Shown piece by piece: positions 1 through 13,711 of a stretch of 64,000 nt of DNA. The notes below the pieces were generated by a model, which had not been told where the DNA came from, ran no database searches, and was given only the letters and a program-made list of their open reading frames with translations. The stretch spans positions 31,001 to 95,000 of the forward strand of contig JAWRVZ010000079.1 in assembly GCA_037043235.1 (NCBI GenBank). Reading direction: 5' to 3'. How positions within the stretch are numbered: the stretch's first letter is position 1; the number at the start of each line of letters is the position of its first letter. The stretch comes from Rhodeus uyekii (taxonomy: Eukaryota > Chordata > Actinopteri > Cypriniformes > Acheilognathidae). A program made the translations under genes and the position numbers.

Positions 1-279
1 TTGTTTCTAGGACATACGGTTCAAAAGTTATTTACATAAACGTGAGTGCAACTTTGGACAGTTGGTGGCGCAATAGAGATTGAGTTAGAGACTTCAATTT
101 TGCTATGGTCAATGATTGGACTGTCCTTTATGAGTGTGCCAACTTTTTTTCATTTTCCCGCTTACGGTTCTATGGGCTGTCATAGACTTCAATGGCAGAA
201 GAAGAATAATAATAATAATAATAAGAACCGGAACAAAAACAATAGGTGCCTCCGCACCTTCGGTGCTTGGCCCCTAAAT
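1..279 (+). repeat. Array unit, 3' part only
   Basis: Cut by the window edge. It holds the conserved 3' segment (GACAGTTGGTGGCGC, then an AAT run) and one hairpin tail ending in GCTTGGCCCC at about 275. Confidence 0.9.
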
Positions 280-1507
280 AGCTGCTAGCAGCCATCACGG
301 GGCCAAGCGTAAGGAGGGCATTAAATGTCATGCCGACATGGCTGGCATCATCAGACCAATGGCAGTAAGAATCTAAAGACATTTCAATATGACTTAAGTC
401 TAAATGGCTGAAAAATCAACAATACGGTCTTTAGTAATTCGATTTAATGGTTTATCACATTCAACCAGCAGGCAGCGCTGTAACCAAATTGTAGTGTCAA
501 TTCATGTGGTACATTGAGAGTGTGGTGACATTGACACATGCAAAGTTTGCTTTCAATTGGGTAAACCATTGCTGACAGAGCACTAAAGTCATGTGTTTGT
601 TAAACATAGAATCTTATAAGAAAAATCGAAATGGCAGACGCTCAAAATGGCCGATATGGGAAAATTTGGTATCACAGGACTCGGCATGACCCATTGGATC
701 TAAAGAGACCAGTTTCATGATTTTTGGCCAAAGGGTTCAGGAGTTATAAGCAAAAAAGTCAGTTTTTTAATATCTCCTGACCACTAGGGGGCAGAGCGCC
801 AAAACTCTGCAGGTAGCCTCAAACCATGATTGACATAACACACACCTAGTTTGGTCAGAAAAGGCTAATGCATTGGGGAGATAAAGCCTCAATTTCATTT
901 TGGCGACTTTTACCTCAGATTCTTTCACGAGTTATTCGTAAACGGTTTGACGAATCAACTTTGTTTATATATCGTTTTGTCAACATTGTCAGGAGATGAT
1001 GTGGTTCAATTTTCGTGAACATCGGACGAACGGCCTAGGAGGAGTTCGACAAAGTAGGTTTTTCATAAAATTCAAAATGGCGGGAAAATTTTCATGACGG
1101 AAAATGACGTCATAGGGTGCAATCGAATCGTCTTGAGCCAAGGAATCAGTGGACAAAAGAATTTTGTTTCTAGGACATACGGTTCAAAAGTTATTTACGT
1201 AAACGTGAGTGCAACTTTGGACAGTTGGTGGCGGTAGAGAGATTGAGTTAGAGACTTCAATTTTGCTATGGTCAATGATTAGACTCTCCTTTATGAGTGT
1301 GCCAACTTTTTTTCATTTTCCCGCTTACGGTTCTATGGGCTGTCATAGACTTCAATGGCAGAAGAAGAATAATAATAATAATAATAATAAGAACCGGAAC
1401 AAAAACAATAGGTGCCTCCGCACCTTCGGTGCTTGGCCCCTAATAATAATAAGAACCGGAACAAAAACAATAGGTGCCTCCGCACCTTCGGTGCTTGGCC
1501 CCTAAAT
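280..1507 (+). repeat. Array unit, short form
   Basis: Head GCTGCTAGCAGC at 281. It has one CTCF-like motif (781-794), one TGACGTCA palindrome (1105-1112) and two tandem tail modules at the end. By eye it is nearly identical to 6451-7610, including private variants such as GAACATCGGACGAACGG, which points to a recent duplication or gene conversion between non-adjacent units. Confidence 0.9.
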
Positions 1508-2610
1508 AGCTGCTAGCAGCCATCACGGGGCCAAGCGCAAGGAGGGCATTAAATGTCATGCCGACATGGCTGCCATCATCAGACCAACGGCAGTAAGAAT
1601 CTAAAGACATTTCAATATGACTTAAGTCTAAATGGCTGAAAAATCAACAATACGGTCTTTAGTAATTCGATTTAATGGTTTATCACATTCAACCAACAGG
1701 CAGCGCTGTAACCAAATTGTAGTGTCAATTCATGTGGTACATTGAGAGTGTGGTGACATTGACACATGCAAAGTTTGCTTTCAATTGGGTAAACCATTGC
1801 TGACAGAATACTAAAGTCATGTGTTTGTTAAACATAGCATCTTATAAGAAAAATCGAAATGGCAGACGCTCAAAATGGCTGATATGGAAATATTTGGTAT
1901 CACAGGACTCGGCATGACCCACTGGATCTAAAGAGACCAGTTTCATGATTTTTGGCCAAAGGGTTCAGAAGTTATAAGCAAAAAAGTCAGTTTTTCATAA
2001 CTCCTGACCACTAGGGGGCACAGCGCCAAAACTCTGCAGGTAGCCTCAGAACATGATTGACATAACACACACCTAGTTTGGTCAGAAAAGGCTAATGCAT
2101 TGGGGAGATAAAGCCTCAATTTCATATTGGCGACTTTTACCTTGGATTCTTTTGCGAGTTATTCGTAAACGGTTTGACGAATCAACTTTCTTTATATATC
2201 GTTTTGTCCACATTGTCTGGAGATGATGTGGTTCAATTTTCGTGAAAATCGGACAAACGGCCTAGGAGGAGTTCGAAAAAGTAGGTTTTTCATAAAATTC
2301 AAAATGGCGGGAAAATTTTCATGACGGAAAATGACGTCATAGGGTGCAATCGAATCGTCTTGAGCCAAGGAATCAGAGGACAAAAGAATTTTGTTTCTAG
2401 GACATACGGTTCAAAAGTTATTTACGTAAACATGAGTGCAACTTTGGACAGTTGGTGGCGCTATAGAGATTGAGTTAGAGACTTCAATTTTGCTATGGTC
2501 AATGATTGGACTGTCCTTTATGAGTGTGCCAACTTTTTTTCATTTTCCCGCTTACGGTTCTATGGGCTGCCATAGACTTCAATGGCAGAAGAATAATAAT
2601 AATAAATATA
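1508..2610 (+). repeat. Array unit, short form without hairpin tail
   Basis: Head with TGCTAGCAGCC at about 1509. One CTCF-like motif (2008-2021) and TGACGTCA at 2332. The usual tail is missing: the AAT run at 2593 passes straight into the next head, ATAGCTGCAAGCAGC. Confidence 0.9.
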
Positions 2611-4493
2611 GCTGCAAGCAGCCATGACGGGGCCAAGCACAAAGAAGGCATTAAATGTCATGCCGACATGGCTGGCAGCATCAGACCAACGGCAGGAAGC
2701 ATCTAAAGACATTTCAATATGACTTCAGTCTAAATGGCTGAAAAATCATCAATACGGTCTATAGTAATTCGATTTAATGGTTTATCACGTTCGACCAACA
2801 GGCAGCGCTGTAACCAAACTGATATGTCAAATCACGTGGTTTATCCAGAGTGAGGTGACAATGACACATGCAAAGTTTGGTGTCAATAGGGTAAAGCATT
2901 GCTGACATCCAGCTTTAAAGTCATGTGTTTGTTAAGCATAGCATTTCATGACAAAATTCTAAATAGCTGACGCTGAAAATGGCCGATATGGGAAAATTTG
3001 GTATCGCAGGACTCGGCATGATGCACTGAATCTAAAGACAGCAGTTTCATGATTTTTGGACAAAGCGTTCAGGAGTTATAATCAAAAATGTCATTATTTT
3101 ATATCTCCTGACCACTAGGGGGCAGAGCGCCAAAACTCTGCAGGTAGCCTCAGATCATGATTGACATGACACACAGAAAGTTTGGTCAGAATACGCTAAT
3201 GCGTTGCGGAGATATAGCCTCGCTTTATTTGGTGGCAATTTGGTCAAATTCGTTCGCAATTTTATCGAAACCTGTTTGACAAATCAACTTTATTTTAATA
3301 ACTTTTTGTCAGCATGGTCTGAAGATGTTATGATTCAATTTTGGTGAAAATTGGACAAACGGTGTGGGAGGAGTTCGAAAAAGTAGGTTTTTAAAGAAAA
3401 ACAACATGGCGGACAGGAAGTTTGGCCGACTATGACAATTTTGGTATCTGTGTTCTCGGTTTGACCCAAGGAACGTATAAAGACAACTTATTTTACCATA
3501 GGTTAACGTGTTCAAAAGTTATTAGCATTTTTGGAAATTTGGTTATAACTTTTGACCACAAGGTGGCGCTGCCTCGAAATTTTTTGTGTTGTATCAGGCC
3601 CAGATGCCGAAGACACATATCGAGTTTCGTAACGATACGCCAATGTGTTTGTTAAATATAGCAATTTGTGACAAAATTCAAAATGGCCGACCCTCAAAAT
3701 GGCCAATATGGGAAAATTTTGTATCGCACGACTCGGCATGATGCCCTGAATCTAACGAGACCAGTTTTATGATTTTTGGTCGAAGCGTTCAGAAGTTATA
3801 AGCAAATATTTCACTTTTTCATATCTCCAGACCACTAGGGGGCAGAGCGCCAAAACTCTGTAGGTAGCCTCAGACCATCATTGCCATAACACACACCAAG
3901 TTTGGTTAGAATACGCTAATGCGTTGCGGAGATAAAGCCTCGCTTTCATTTCTGCGGCCATTTTGTTGAATTCTTTCGCAAGTTATTCGTAAACGGTTTG
4001 ACAAATCAACTTTCTTTTAATAACTTTTTGTATGCATAGTCTGGAGATGATGTGGTTCAATTTTCGTGAAAATCGGACCAACGGCCTAGGAGGAGTTCGA
4101 AAAAGTAGGTTTTTCGTAAAATTCAAAATGGCGGGAAAATTTTCATGACGGAAAATGACGTCATAGGGTGCAATCGAATCGTCTTGAGCCAAGGAATCAG
4201 TGGACGAAAGAATTTTGTTTCTAGGACATACGGTTCAAAAGTTATTTACGTAAACGTGAGTTCAAATTTGGACAGTTGGTGGCGCTAGAGACATTGAGTT
4301 AGAGACTTCAAATTTGCTATGGTCAATGATTGGCTTGTCCTTGATCAGTGTGCCAAATTTCATCATTTTCCCGCAAACGGTTCTATGGCCTGCCATAGAC
4401 TTCCATGGCGGAAGAAGAAGATGAATAATAATAATAAAGAACCGGAACAATTACAATAGGTGCCTCCGCACCTTCGGTGCTTGGCCCCTAATA
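2611..4493 (+). repeat. Array unit, long form
   Basis: Head of the GCAAGCAGCCATGACGG subtype. It contains two 720-bp subrepeats with CTCF-like motifs at 3112 and 3832, a CCACAAGGTGGCGC motif at 3556, TGACGTCA at 4156 and one tail of the CAATTACAAT subtype. It is more diverged than the other long units. Confidence 0.9.
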
Positions 4494-6450
4494 ACAAGCA
4501 GCCATGACGGGGCCAAGCATTAGGAGGGCATTAAATGTTATGCCGACATGGCTGGCAGCATCAGACCAACAGCAGTAAGCATCTAAAGACATACCAATAT
4601 GACTTCAGTCTAAATGGCTGAAAAATCATCAATACGGTCTTTAGCAATTCAATGTAATGGTTTATCACGTTCGATAACTCAGCGCTGTAACCAAACTGAT
4701 GTGTCAAATCATGTGGTATATCCAGAGTGAGGTGACAATGACACATGCAAAGTTTGGTGTCAATAGGGTAAAGCATTGCTGACATCCAGCTTTAAAGTCA
4801 TGTGTTTGTTAAGCATAGCATTTCATGACAAAATTCTAAATAGCTGACGCTGAAAATGGCCGATATGGGAAAATTTGGTATCGCACGACTCGGCATGATG
4901 CCCTGAATCTAAAGACAGCAGTTTCATGATTTTTGGACAAAGCATTCAGGAGTTATAATCAAAAATGTCAGTATTTTATATCTCCTGACCACTAGGGGGC
5001 AGAGCGCCAAAACTCTGCAGGTAGCCTCAGATCATGATTGACATGACACACAGAAAGTTTGGTCAGAATACGCTAATGCGTTGCGGAGATATAGCCTCGC
5101 TTTATTTGGTGGCCATTTGGTCAAATTTGTTCGCAATTTTATCGAAACCTGTTTGACGAATCAACTTTATTTTAATAACTTTTTGTCAGCATGGTCTGAA
5201 GATGTTATGATTCAATTTTGGTGAAAATTGGACAAACGGTGTGGGAGGAGTTCGAAAAAGTAGGTTTTTAAAGAAAAACAACATGGCGGACAGGAAGTTT
5301 GGCCGACTATGACAAATTTGGTATCTGTGTTCTCGGTTTGACCCAAGGAACGTATAAAGACAACTTATTTTACCATAGGTTAACGTGTTCAAAAGTTATT
5401 AGCATTTTTGCAAATTTGTTTATAACTTTTGACCACAAGGTGGCGCTGCCTCGAAACTTTTTGTGTTGTATCAGGCCCAGATGCCGAAGACACATATCGA
5501 GTTTCGTAACGATACACCAATGTGTTTGTTAAATATAGCAATTTATGACAAAATTCAAAATGGCCGACCCTCAAAATGGCCGATATGGGAAAATTTGGTA
5601 TTGCACGACTCGGCATGATGCCCTGAATCTAACGAGACCAGTTTTATGATTTTTGATCGAAGCGTTCAGAAGTTATAAGCAAATATTTCACTTTTTCATA
5701 TCTCCAGACCACTAGGGGGCAGAGCGCCAAATCTCCGCAGGTAGCCTCAGACCATCATTGCCATAACACACACCAAGTTTGGTCAGAATACGCTAATGCG
5801 TTGCAGAGATAAAGCCTCGCTTTCATTTCTGCGGCCATTTTGTCGAATTCATTCGCAAGTTATTCGTAAACGGTTTGACAAATAAACTTTCTTTTAATAA
5901 CTTTTTGTACGCATAGTCTGGAGATGATGTGGTTCAATTTTCGTGAAAATCGGACAAACGGCCTAGGAGGAGTTCGAAAAAGTAGGTTTTTCGTAAAATT
6001 CAAAATGGCGGGAAAATTTTCATGACGGAAAATGACGTCATAGGGTGCAATCGAATCGTCTTGAGCCAAGGAATTAGTGGACGAAAGAATTTTGTTTCTA
6101 GGACATACGGTTCAAGAGTTATTTACGTAAACGTGAGTGCAACTTTGGACAGTTGGTGGCGCTAGAGACATTGAGTTAGAGACTTCAAATTTGCTATGGT
6201 CAATGATTGGCTTGTCCTCTATCAGTGTGCCAAATTTTATCATTTTCCCGCAAACGGTTCTATGGCCTTACATAGACTTCCATGGCGGAAGAAGAAGAAG
6301 AAGAAGAAGAAGAAGATGAATAATAATAATAAAGAACCGGAACAATTACAATAGGTGCCTCCGCACCTTCGGTGCTTGGCCCCTAATAATAATAAGAACC
6401 GGAACAAAAACAATAGGTGCCTCCGCACCTTCGGTGCTTGGCCCCTAAAT
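4494..6450 (+). repeat. Array unit, long form, head truncated
   Basis: The head has lost its first bases (it begins CAAGCAGCCATGACGG after TAATAA). Otherwise it is nearly identical to 7989-9892 and 13712-15434; three short ORF translations are the same in all three copies. CTCF-like motifs are at 4989 and 5709, TGACGTCA at 6033, then a GAA run and two tail modules. Confidence 0.9.
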
Positions 6451-7988
6451 AGCTGCTAGCAGCCATCACGGGGCCAAGCGCAAGGAGGGCATTAAATGTC
6501 ATGCCGACATGGCTGGCATCATCAGACCAATGGCAGTAAGAATCTAAAGACATTTCAATATGACTTAAGTCTAAATGGCTGAAAAATCAACAATACGGTC
6601 TTTAGTAATTCGATTTAATGGTTTATCACATTCAACCAGCAGGCAGCGCTGTAACCAAATTGTAGTGTCAATTCATGTGGTACATTGAGAGTGTGGTGAC
6701 ATTGACACATGCAAAGTTTGCTTTCAATTGGGTAAACCATTGCTGACAGAGCACTAAAGTCATGTGTTTGTTAAACATAGAATCTTATAAGAAAAATCGA
6801 AATGGCAGACGCTCAAAATGGCCGATATGGGAAAATTTGGTATCACAGGACTCGGCATGACCCATTGGATCTAAAGAGACCAGTTTCATGATTTTTGGCC
6901 AAAGGGTTCAGGAGTTATAAGCAAAAAAGTCAGTTTTTTAATATCTCCTGACCACTAGGGGGCAGAGCGCCAAAACTCTGCAGGTAGCCTCAAACCATGA
7001 TTGACATAACACACACCTAGTTTGGTCAGAAAAGGCTAATGCATTGGGGAGATAAAGCCTCAATTTCATTTTGGCGACTTTTACCTCAGATTCTTTCACG
7101 AGTTATTCGTAAACGGTTTGACGAATCAACTTTGTTTATATATCGTTTTGTCAACATTGTCAGGAGATGATGTGGTTCAATTTTCGTGAACATCGGACGA
7201 ACGGCCTAGGAGGAGTTCGACAAAGTAGGTTTTTCATAAAATTCAAAATGGCGGGAAAATTTTCATGACGGAAAATGACGTCATAGGGTGCAATCGAATC
7301 GTCTTGAGCCAAGGAATCAGTGGACAAAAGAATTTTGTTTCTAGGACATACGGTTCAAAAGTTATTTACGTAAACGTGAGTGCAACTTTGGACAGTTGGT
7401 GGCGGTAGAGAGATTGAGTTAGAGACTTCAATTTTGCTATGGTCAATGATTAGACTCTCCTTTATGAGTGTGCCAACTTTTTTTCATTTTCCCGCTTACG
7501 GTTCTATGGGCTGTCATAGACTTCAATGGCAGAAGAAGAATAATAATAATAATAATAATAAGAACCGGAACAAAAACAATAGGTGCCTCCGCACCTTCGG
7601 TGCTTGGCCCCTAATAATAATAAGAACCGGAACAAAAACAATAGGTGCCTCCGCACCTTCGGTGCTTGGCCCCTAATAAGAACCGGAACAAAAACAATAG
7701 GTGCCTCCGCACCTTCGGTGCTTGGCCCCTAATAATAAGAACCGGAACAAAAACAATAGGTGCCTCCGCACCTTCGGTGCTTGGCCCCTAATAATAAGAA
7801 CCGGAACAAAAACAATAGGTGCCTCCGCACCTTCGGTGCTTGGCCCCTAATAATAAGAACCGGAACAAAAACAATAGGTGCCTCCGCACCTTCGGTGCTT
7901 GGCCCCTAATAATAATAATAAAGAACCGGAACAATTACAATAGGTGCCTCCGCACCTTCGGTGCTTGGCCCCTAATAATAATAAATAT
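6451..7988 (+). repeat. Array unit, short form with expanded tail
   Basis: The body matches 280-1507. CTCF-like motif at 6952 and TGACGTCA at 7276. The tail module is amplified to seven copies (7561-7973). Confidence 0.9.
7561..7973 (+). repeat. Seven tandem copies of the terminal hairpin module
   Basis: A module of about 59 bp starts AGAACCGGAAC at 7561, 7623, 7679, 7739, 7798, 7856 and 7922. It carries CAATAGGTGCCTCCGCACC and the hairpin GCACC-TTC-GGTGC, and ends TTGGCCCCTAA plus AAT. Six copies read CAAAAACAAT and the last CAATTACAAT, the subtype of the long units, so this stretch joins two unit subtypes. Confidence 0.95.
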
Positions 7989-9892
7989 AGCTGCAAGCAG
8001 CCATGACGGGGCCAAGCATTAGGAGGGCATTAAATGTTATGCCGACATGGCTGGCAGCATCAGACCAACAGCAGTAAGCATCTAAAGACATACCAATATG
8101 ACTTCAGTCTAAATGGCTGAAAAATCATCAATACGGTCTTTAGCAATTCAATGTAATGGTTTATCACGTTCGATAACTCAGCGCTGTAACCAAACTGATG
8201 TGTCAAATCATGTGGTATATCCAGAGTGAGGTGACAATGACACATGCAAAGTTTGGTGTCAATAGGGTAAAGCATTGCTGACATCCAGCTTTAAAGTCAT
8301 GTGTTTGTTAAGCATAGCATTTCATGACAAAATTCTAAATAGCTGACGCTGAAAATGGCCGATATGGGAAAATTTGGTATCGCACGACTCGGCATGATGC
8401 CCTGAATCTAAAGACAGCAGTTTCATGATTTTTGGACAAAGCATTCAGGAGTTATAATCAAAAATGTCAGTATTTTATATCTCCTGACCACTAGGGGGCA
8501 GAGCGCCAAAACTCTGCAGGTAGCCTCAGATCATGATTGACATGACACACAGAAAGTTTGGTCAGAATACGCTAATGCGTTGCGGAGATATAGCCTCGCT
8601 TTATTTGGTGGCCATTTGGTCAAATTTGTTCGCAATTTTATCGAAACCTGTTTGACGAATCAACTTTATTTTAATAACTTTTTGTCAGCATGGTCTGAAG
8701 ATGTTATGATTCAATTTTGGTGAAAATTGGACAAACGGTGTGGGAGGAGTTCGAAAAAGTAGGTTTTTAAAGAAAAACAACATGGCGGACAGGAAGTTTG
8801 GCCGACTATGACAAATTTGGTATCTGTGTTCTCGGTTTGACCCAAGGAACGTATAAAGACAACTTATTTTACCATAGGTTAACGTGTTCAAAAGTTATTA
8901 GCATTTTTGCAAATTTGTTTATAACTTTTGACCACAAGGTGGCGCTGCCTCGAAACTTTTTGTGTTGTATCAGGCCCAGATGCCGAAGACACATATCGAG
9001 TTTCGTAACGATACACCAATGTGTTTGTTAAATATAGCAATTTATGACAAAATTCAAAATGGCCGACCCTCAAAATGGCCGATATGGGAAAATTTGGTAT
9101 TGCACGACTCGGCATGATGCCCTGAATCTAACGAGACCAGTTTTATGATTTTTGATCGAAGCGTTCAGAAGTTATAAGCAAATATTTCACTTTTTCATAT
9201 CTCCAGACCACTAGGGGGCAGAGCGCCAAATCTCCGCAGGTAGCCTCAGACCATCATTGCCATAACACACACCAAGTTTGGTCAGAATACGCTAATGCGT
9301 TGCAGAGATAAAGCCTCGCTTTCATTTCTGCGGCCATTTTGTCGAATTCATTCGCAAGTTATTCGTAAACGGTTTGACAAATAAACTTTCTTTTAATAAC
9401 TTTTTGTACGCATAGTCTGGAGATGATGTGGTTCAATTTTCGTGAAAATCGGACAAACGGCCTAGGAGGAGTTCGAAAAAGTAGGTTTTTCGTAAAATTC
9501 AAAATGGCGGGAAAATTTTCATGACGGAAAATGACGTCATAGGGTGCAATCGAATCGTCTTGAGCCAAGGAATTAGTGGACGAAAGAATTTTGTTTCTAG
9601 GACATACGGTTCAAGAGTTATTTACGTAAACGTGAGTGCAACTTTGGACAGTTGGTGGCGCTAGAGACATTGAGTTAGAGACTTCAAATTTGCTATGGTC
9701 AATGATTGGCTTGTCCTCTATCAGTGTGCCAAATTTTATCATTTTCCCGCAAACGGTTCTATGGCCTTACATAGACTTCCATGGCGGAAGAAGAAGAAGA
9801 AGAAGAAGAAGAAGAAGATGAATAATAATAATAAAGAACCGGAACAATTACAATAGGTGCCTCCGCACCTTCGGTGCTTGGCCCCTAAATAT
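7989..9892 (+). repeat. Array unit, long form
   Basis: Head ATAGCTGCAAGCAGCC. CTCF-like motifs at 8488 and 9208, CCACAAGGTGGCGC at 8932, TGACGTCA at 9532, a GAA run at about 9786-9818 and one tail. Confidence 0.9.
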
Positions 9893-11798
9893 AGCTGCTA
9901 GCAGCCATCACGGGGCCAAGCGCAAGGAGGGCATTAAATGTCATGCCGACATGGCTGGCATCATCAGACCAACGGCAGTAAGAATCTAAAGACATTTCAA
10001 TATGACTTAAGTCTAAATGGCTGAAAAACCAACAATACGGTTTTTAGCAATTCGATTTAATGGTTTAATCACATTCAACCAACAGGCAGCGCTGTAACCA
10101 AATTGTAGTGTCAATTCATGTGGTACATTGAGAGTGTGGTGACATTGACACATGCAAAGTTTGCTTTCAATTGGGTAAACCATTGCTGACAGACCACTAA
10201 AGTCATGTGTTTGTTAAACATAGCTTCTTACAAGAAAAATCGAAATGGCAGACGCTCAAAATGGCCGATATGGGAAAATTTGGTATCACAGGACTCGGCA
10301 TGACCCACTGGATCTAAAGAGACCAGTTTCATGATTTTTAGACAAAGCGTTCAGGAGTTATAATCAAAAATGTCAGTTTTTTTATATCTCCTGACCACTA
10401 GGGGGCAGAGCGCCAAATCTCTGCAGGTAGCCTCAAACCATGATTGACATAACACACACCTAGTTTGGTCAGAAAACGCTAATGCGTTGCGGAGATAAAG
10501 CCTCAATTTCATTTTTGCAACCATTACGTCGGATTCTTTCGCGAGTTATTCGTAAACGGTTTGACATATCAACTTTCTTTGGATAACTTTTTGTCAAGAT
10601 GGTCTGGAAATGATGTGGTTTAATTTTGTTGAAAATTGGACAAACGGTCTGGGAGGAGTTCGAAAAAGTAGGTTTTTAAAGAAAAACAACATGGTGGACA
10701 AGAAGTTTGGCCGACTATGACAAATTTGGTATCTGTGTTCTCGGATTGACCCAAGGAACGTATAAAGATAATTTGTTTTACCATAGGTTAACGCACTCAA
10801 AAGTTATTAGCATATTTGTAAATTTGGTTATAATTTTTGACCACAAGGGGGTGCTGCCTCGAAACTTTTTGAGTCGTATCAAGGTTAGGTGCCGAAGACA
10901 CATATTGAGTTTCGTAACGATACGCCAATATCTTTTTTAAATATAGCAATTTATGACAATATTCAAAATGGCCGACGCTCAAAATGGCCGATATGGGAAA
11001 ATTTGGTATCGCACGACTCGGCATGATGCACTGAATCTAAAGAGACCAGTTTTATTATTTTTGGCCAAAGCGTTCAGAAGTTATAAGCAAATATTTAACT
11101 TTTTCATATCTCTTGACCACTAGGGGGCACAGCGCCAAAACTCTGCAGGTAGCCTCAGATCATGATTGACATAACACACACCTAGTTTGGTCAGAAAACG
11201 CTAATGCGTTGCGGAGATAAAGCCTCAATTTCATTTTTGCGACCATTACGTCGGATTCTTTCGCGAGTTATTCGTAAACGGTTTGACATATCAACTTTCT
11301 TTGGATAACTTTTTTTCCACATTGTCTGGAGATGATGTGGTTCAATTTTCGTTGAAATCGGAAAAACGGCCTAGGAGGAGTTCGAAAAAGTAGGTTTTTC
11401 GTAAAATTCAAAATGGCGGGAAATTTTTCATGACGGAAAATGACGTCATAGGGTGCAATCGAATCGTCTTGAGCCAAGGAATTAGTGGACGAAAGAATTT
11501 TGTTTCTAGGACATACGGTTCAAGAGTTATTTACGTAAACGTGAGTGCAACTTTGGACAGTTGGTGGCGCTAGAGACATCGAGTTAGAGACTTCAAATTT
11601 GCTATGGTCAATGATTGGCTTGTCCTCTATCAGTGTGCCAAATTTTATCATTTTCCCGCAAACGGTTCTATGGCCTTACATAGACTTCCATGGCGGAAGA
11701 AGAAGAAGAAGAAGAAGAAGAAGATGAATAATAATAATAAAGAACCGGAACAATTACAATAGGTGCCTCCGCACCTTCGGTGCTTGGCCCCTAAATAT
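9893..11798 (+). repeat. Array unit, long form, second subtype
   Basis: Head ATAGCTGCTAGCAGCC on a long body. It pairs closely with 11799-13711. CTCF-like motifs at 10395 and 11117, a weaker CCACAAGGGGGTGC at 10841, TGACGTCA at 11441, a GAA run and one tail. Confidence 0.9.
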
Positions 11799-13711
11799 AG
11801 CTGCTAGCAGCCATCACGGGGCCAAGCGCAAGGAGGGCATTAAATGTCATGCCGACATGGCTGGCATCATCAGACCAACGGCAGTAAGAATCTAAAGACA
11901 TTTCAATATGACTTAAGTCTAAATGGCTGAAAAACCAACAATACGGTCTTTAGCAATTCGATTTAATGGTTTATCACATTCAACCAACAGGCAGCGCTGT
12001 AACCAAATTGTAGTGTCAATTCATGTGGTACATTGAGAGTGTGGTGACATTGACACATGCAAAGTTTGCTTTCAATTGGGTAAACCATTGCTGACAGACC
12101 ACTAAAGTCATGTGTTTGTTAAACATAGCATCTTACAAGAAAAATCGAAATGGCAGACGCTCAAAATGGCCGATATGGGAAAATTTGGTATCACAGGACT
12201 CGGCATGACCCACTGGATCTAAAGAGACCAGTTTCATGATTTTTAGACAAAGCGTTCAGGAGTTATAATCAAAAATGTCAGTTTTTTGATATCTCCTGAC
12301 CACTAGGGGGCAGAGCGCCAAATCTCTGCAGGTAGCCTCAAACCATGATTGACATAACACACACCTAGTTTGGTCAGAAAACGCTAATGCGTTGCGGAGA
12401 TAAAGCCTCAATTTCATTTTTGCAACCATTACGTCAGATTCTTTCGCGAGTTATTCGTAAACGGTTTGACATATCAACTTTCTTTGGATAACTTTTTGTC
12501 AAGATGGTCTGGAAATGATGTGGTTTAATTTTGTTGAAAATTGGACAAACGGTCTGGGAGGAGTTCGAAAAAGTAGGTTTTTAAAGAAAAACAACATGGT
12601 GGACAAGAAGTTTGGCCGACTATGACAAATTTGGTATCTGTGTTCTCGGTTTGACCCAAGGAACGTATAAAGATAATTTGTTTTACCATAGGTTAACGCA
12701 CTCAAAAGTTATTAGCATATTTGTATATTTGGTTATAATTTTTGACCACAAGGGGGTGCTGCCTCGAAACTTTTTGAGTCGTATCAAGGTTAGGTGCCGA
12801 AGACACATATTGAGTTTCGTAACGATACGCCAATATCTTTGTTAAATATAGCAATTTATGACAATATTCAAAATGGCCGACGCTCAAAATGGCCGATATG
12901 GGAAAATTTGGTATCGCACTACTCGGCATGATGCACTGAATCTAAAGAGACCAGTTTTATTATTTTTGGCCAAAGCGTTCAGAAGTTATAATCAAATATT
13001 TAACTTTTTCATATCTCTTGACCACTAGGGGGCACAGCGCCAAAACTCTGCAGGTAGCCTCAGATCATGATTGACATAACACACACCTAGTTTGGTCAGA
13101 AAACGCTAATGCGTTGCGGAGATAAAGCCTCAATTTCATTTTTGCGACCATTACGTCGGATTCTTTCGCGAGTTATTCGTAAACGGTTTGACATATCAAC
13201 TTTCTTTGGATAACTTTTTGTCCACATTGTCTGGAGATGATGTGGTTCAATTTTCGTTGAAATCGGAAAAACGGCCTAGGAGGAGTTCGAAAAAGTAGGT
13301 TTTTCGTAAAATTCAAAATGGCGGGAAAATTTTCATGACGGAAAATGACGTCATAGGGTGCAATCGAATCGTCATGAGCCAAGGAATTAGTGGACGAAAG
13401 AATTTTTTTTCTAGGTCATACGGTTCAAGAGTTATTTACGTAAACGTGAGTGCAACTTTGGACAGTTGGTGGCGCTAGAGACATTGAGTTAGAGACTTCA
13501 AATTTGCTATGGTCAATGATTGGCTTGTCCTCTATCAGTGTGCCAAATTTTATCATTTTCCCGCAAACGGTTCTATGGCCTTACATAGACTTCCATGGCG
13601 GAAGAAGAAGAAGAAGAAGAAGAAGAAGATGAATAATAATAATAAAGAACCGGAACAATTACAATAGGTGCCTCCGCACCTTCGGTGCTTGGCCCCTAAT
13701 AATAATAAATA
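11799..13711 (+). repeat. Array unit, long form, second subtype
   Basis: Close copy of the preceding unit. CTCF-like motifs at 12300 and 13022, CCACAAGGGGGTGC at 12746, TGACGTCA at 13346, a GAA run and one tail. Confidence 0.9.
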
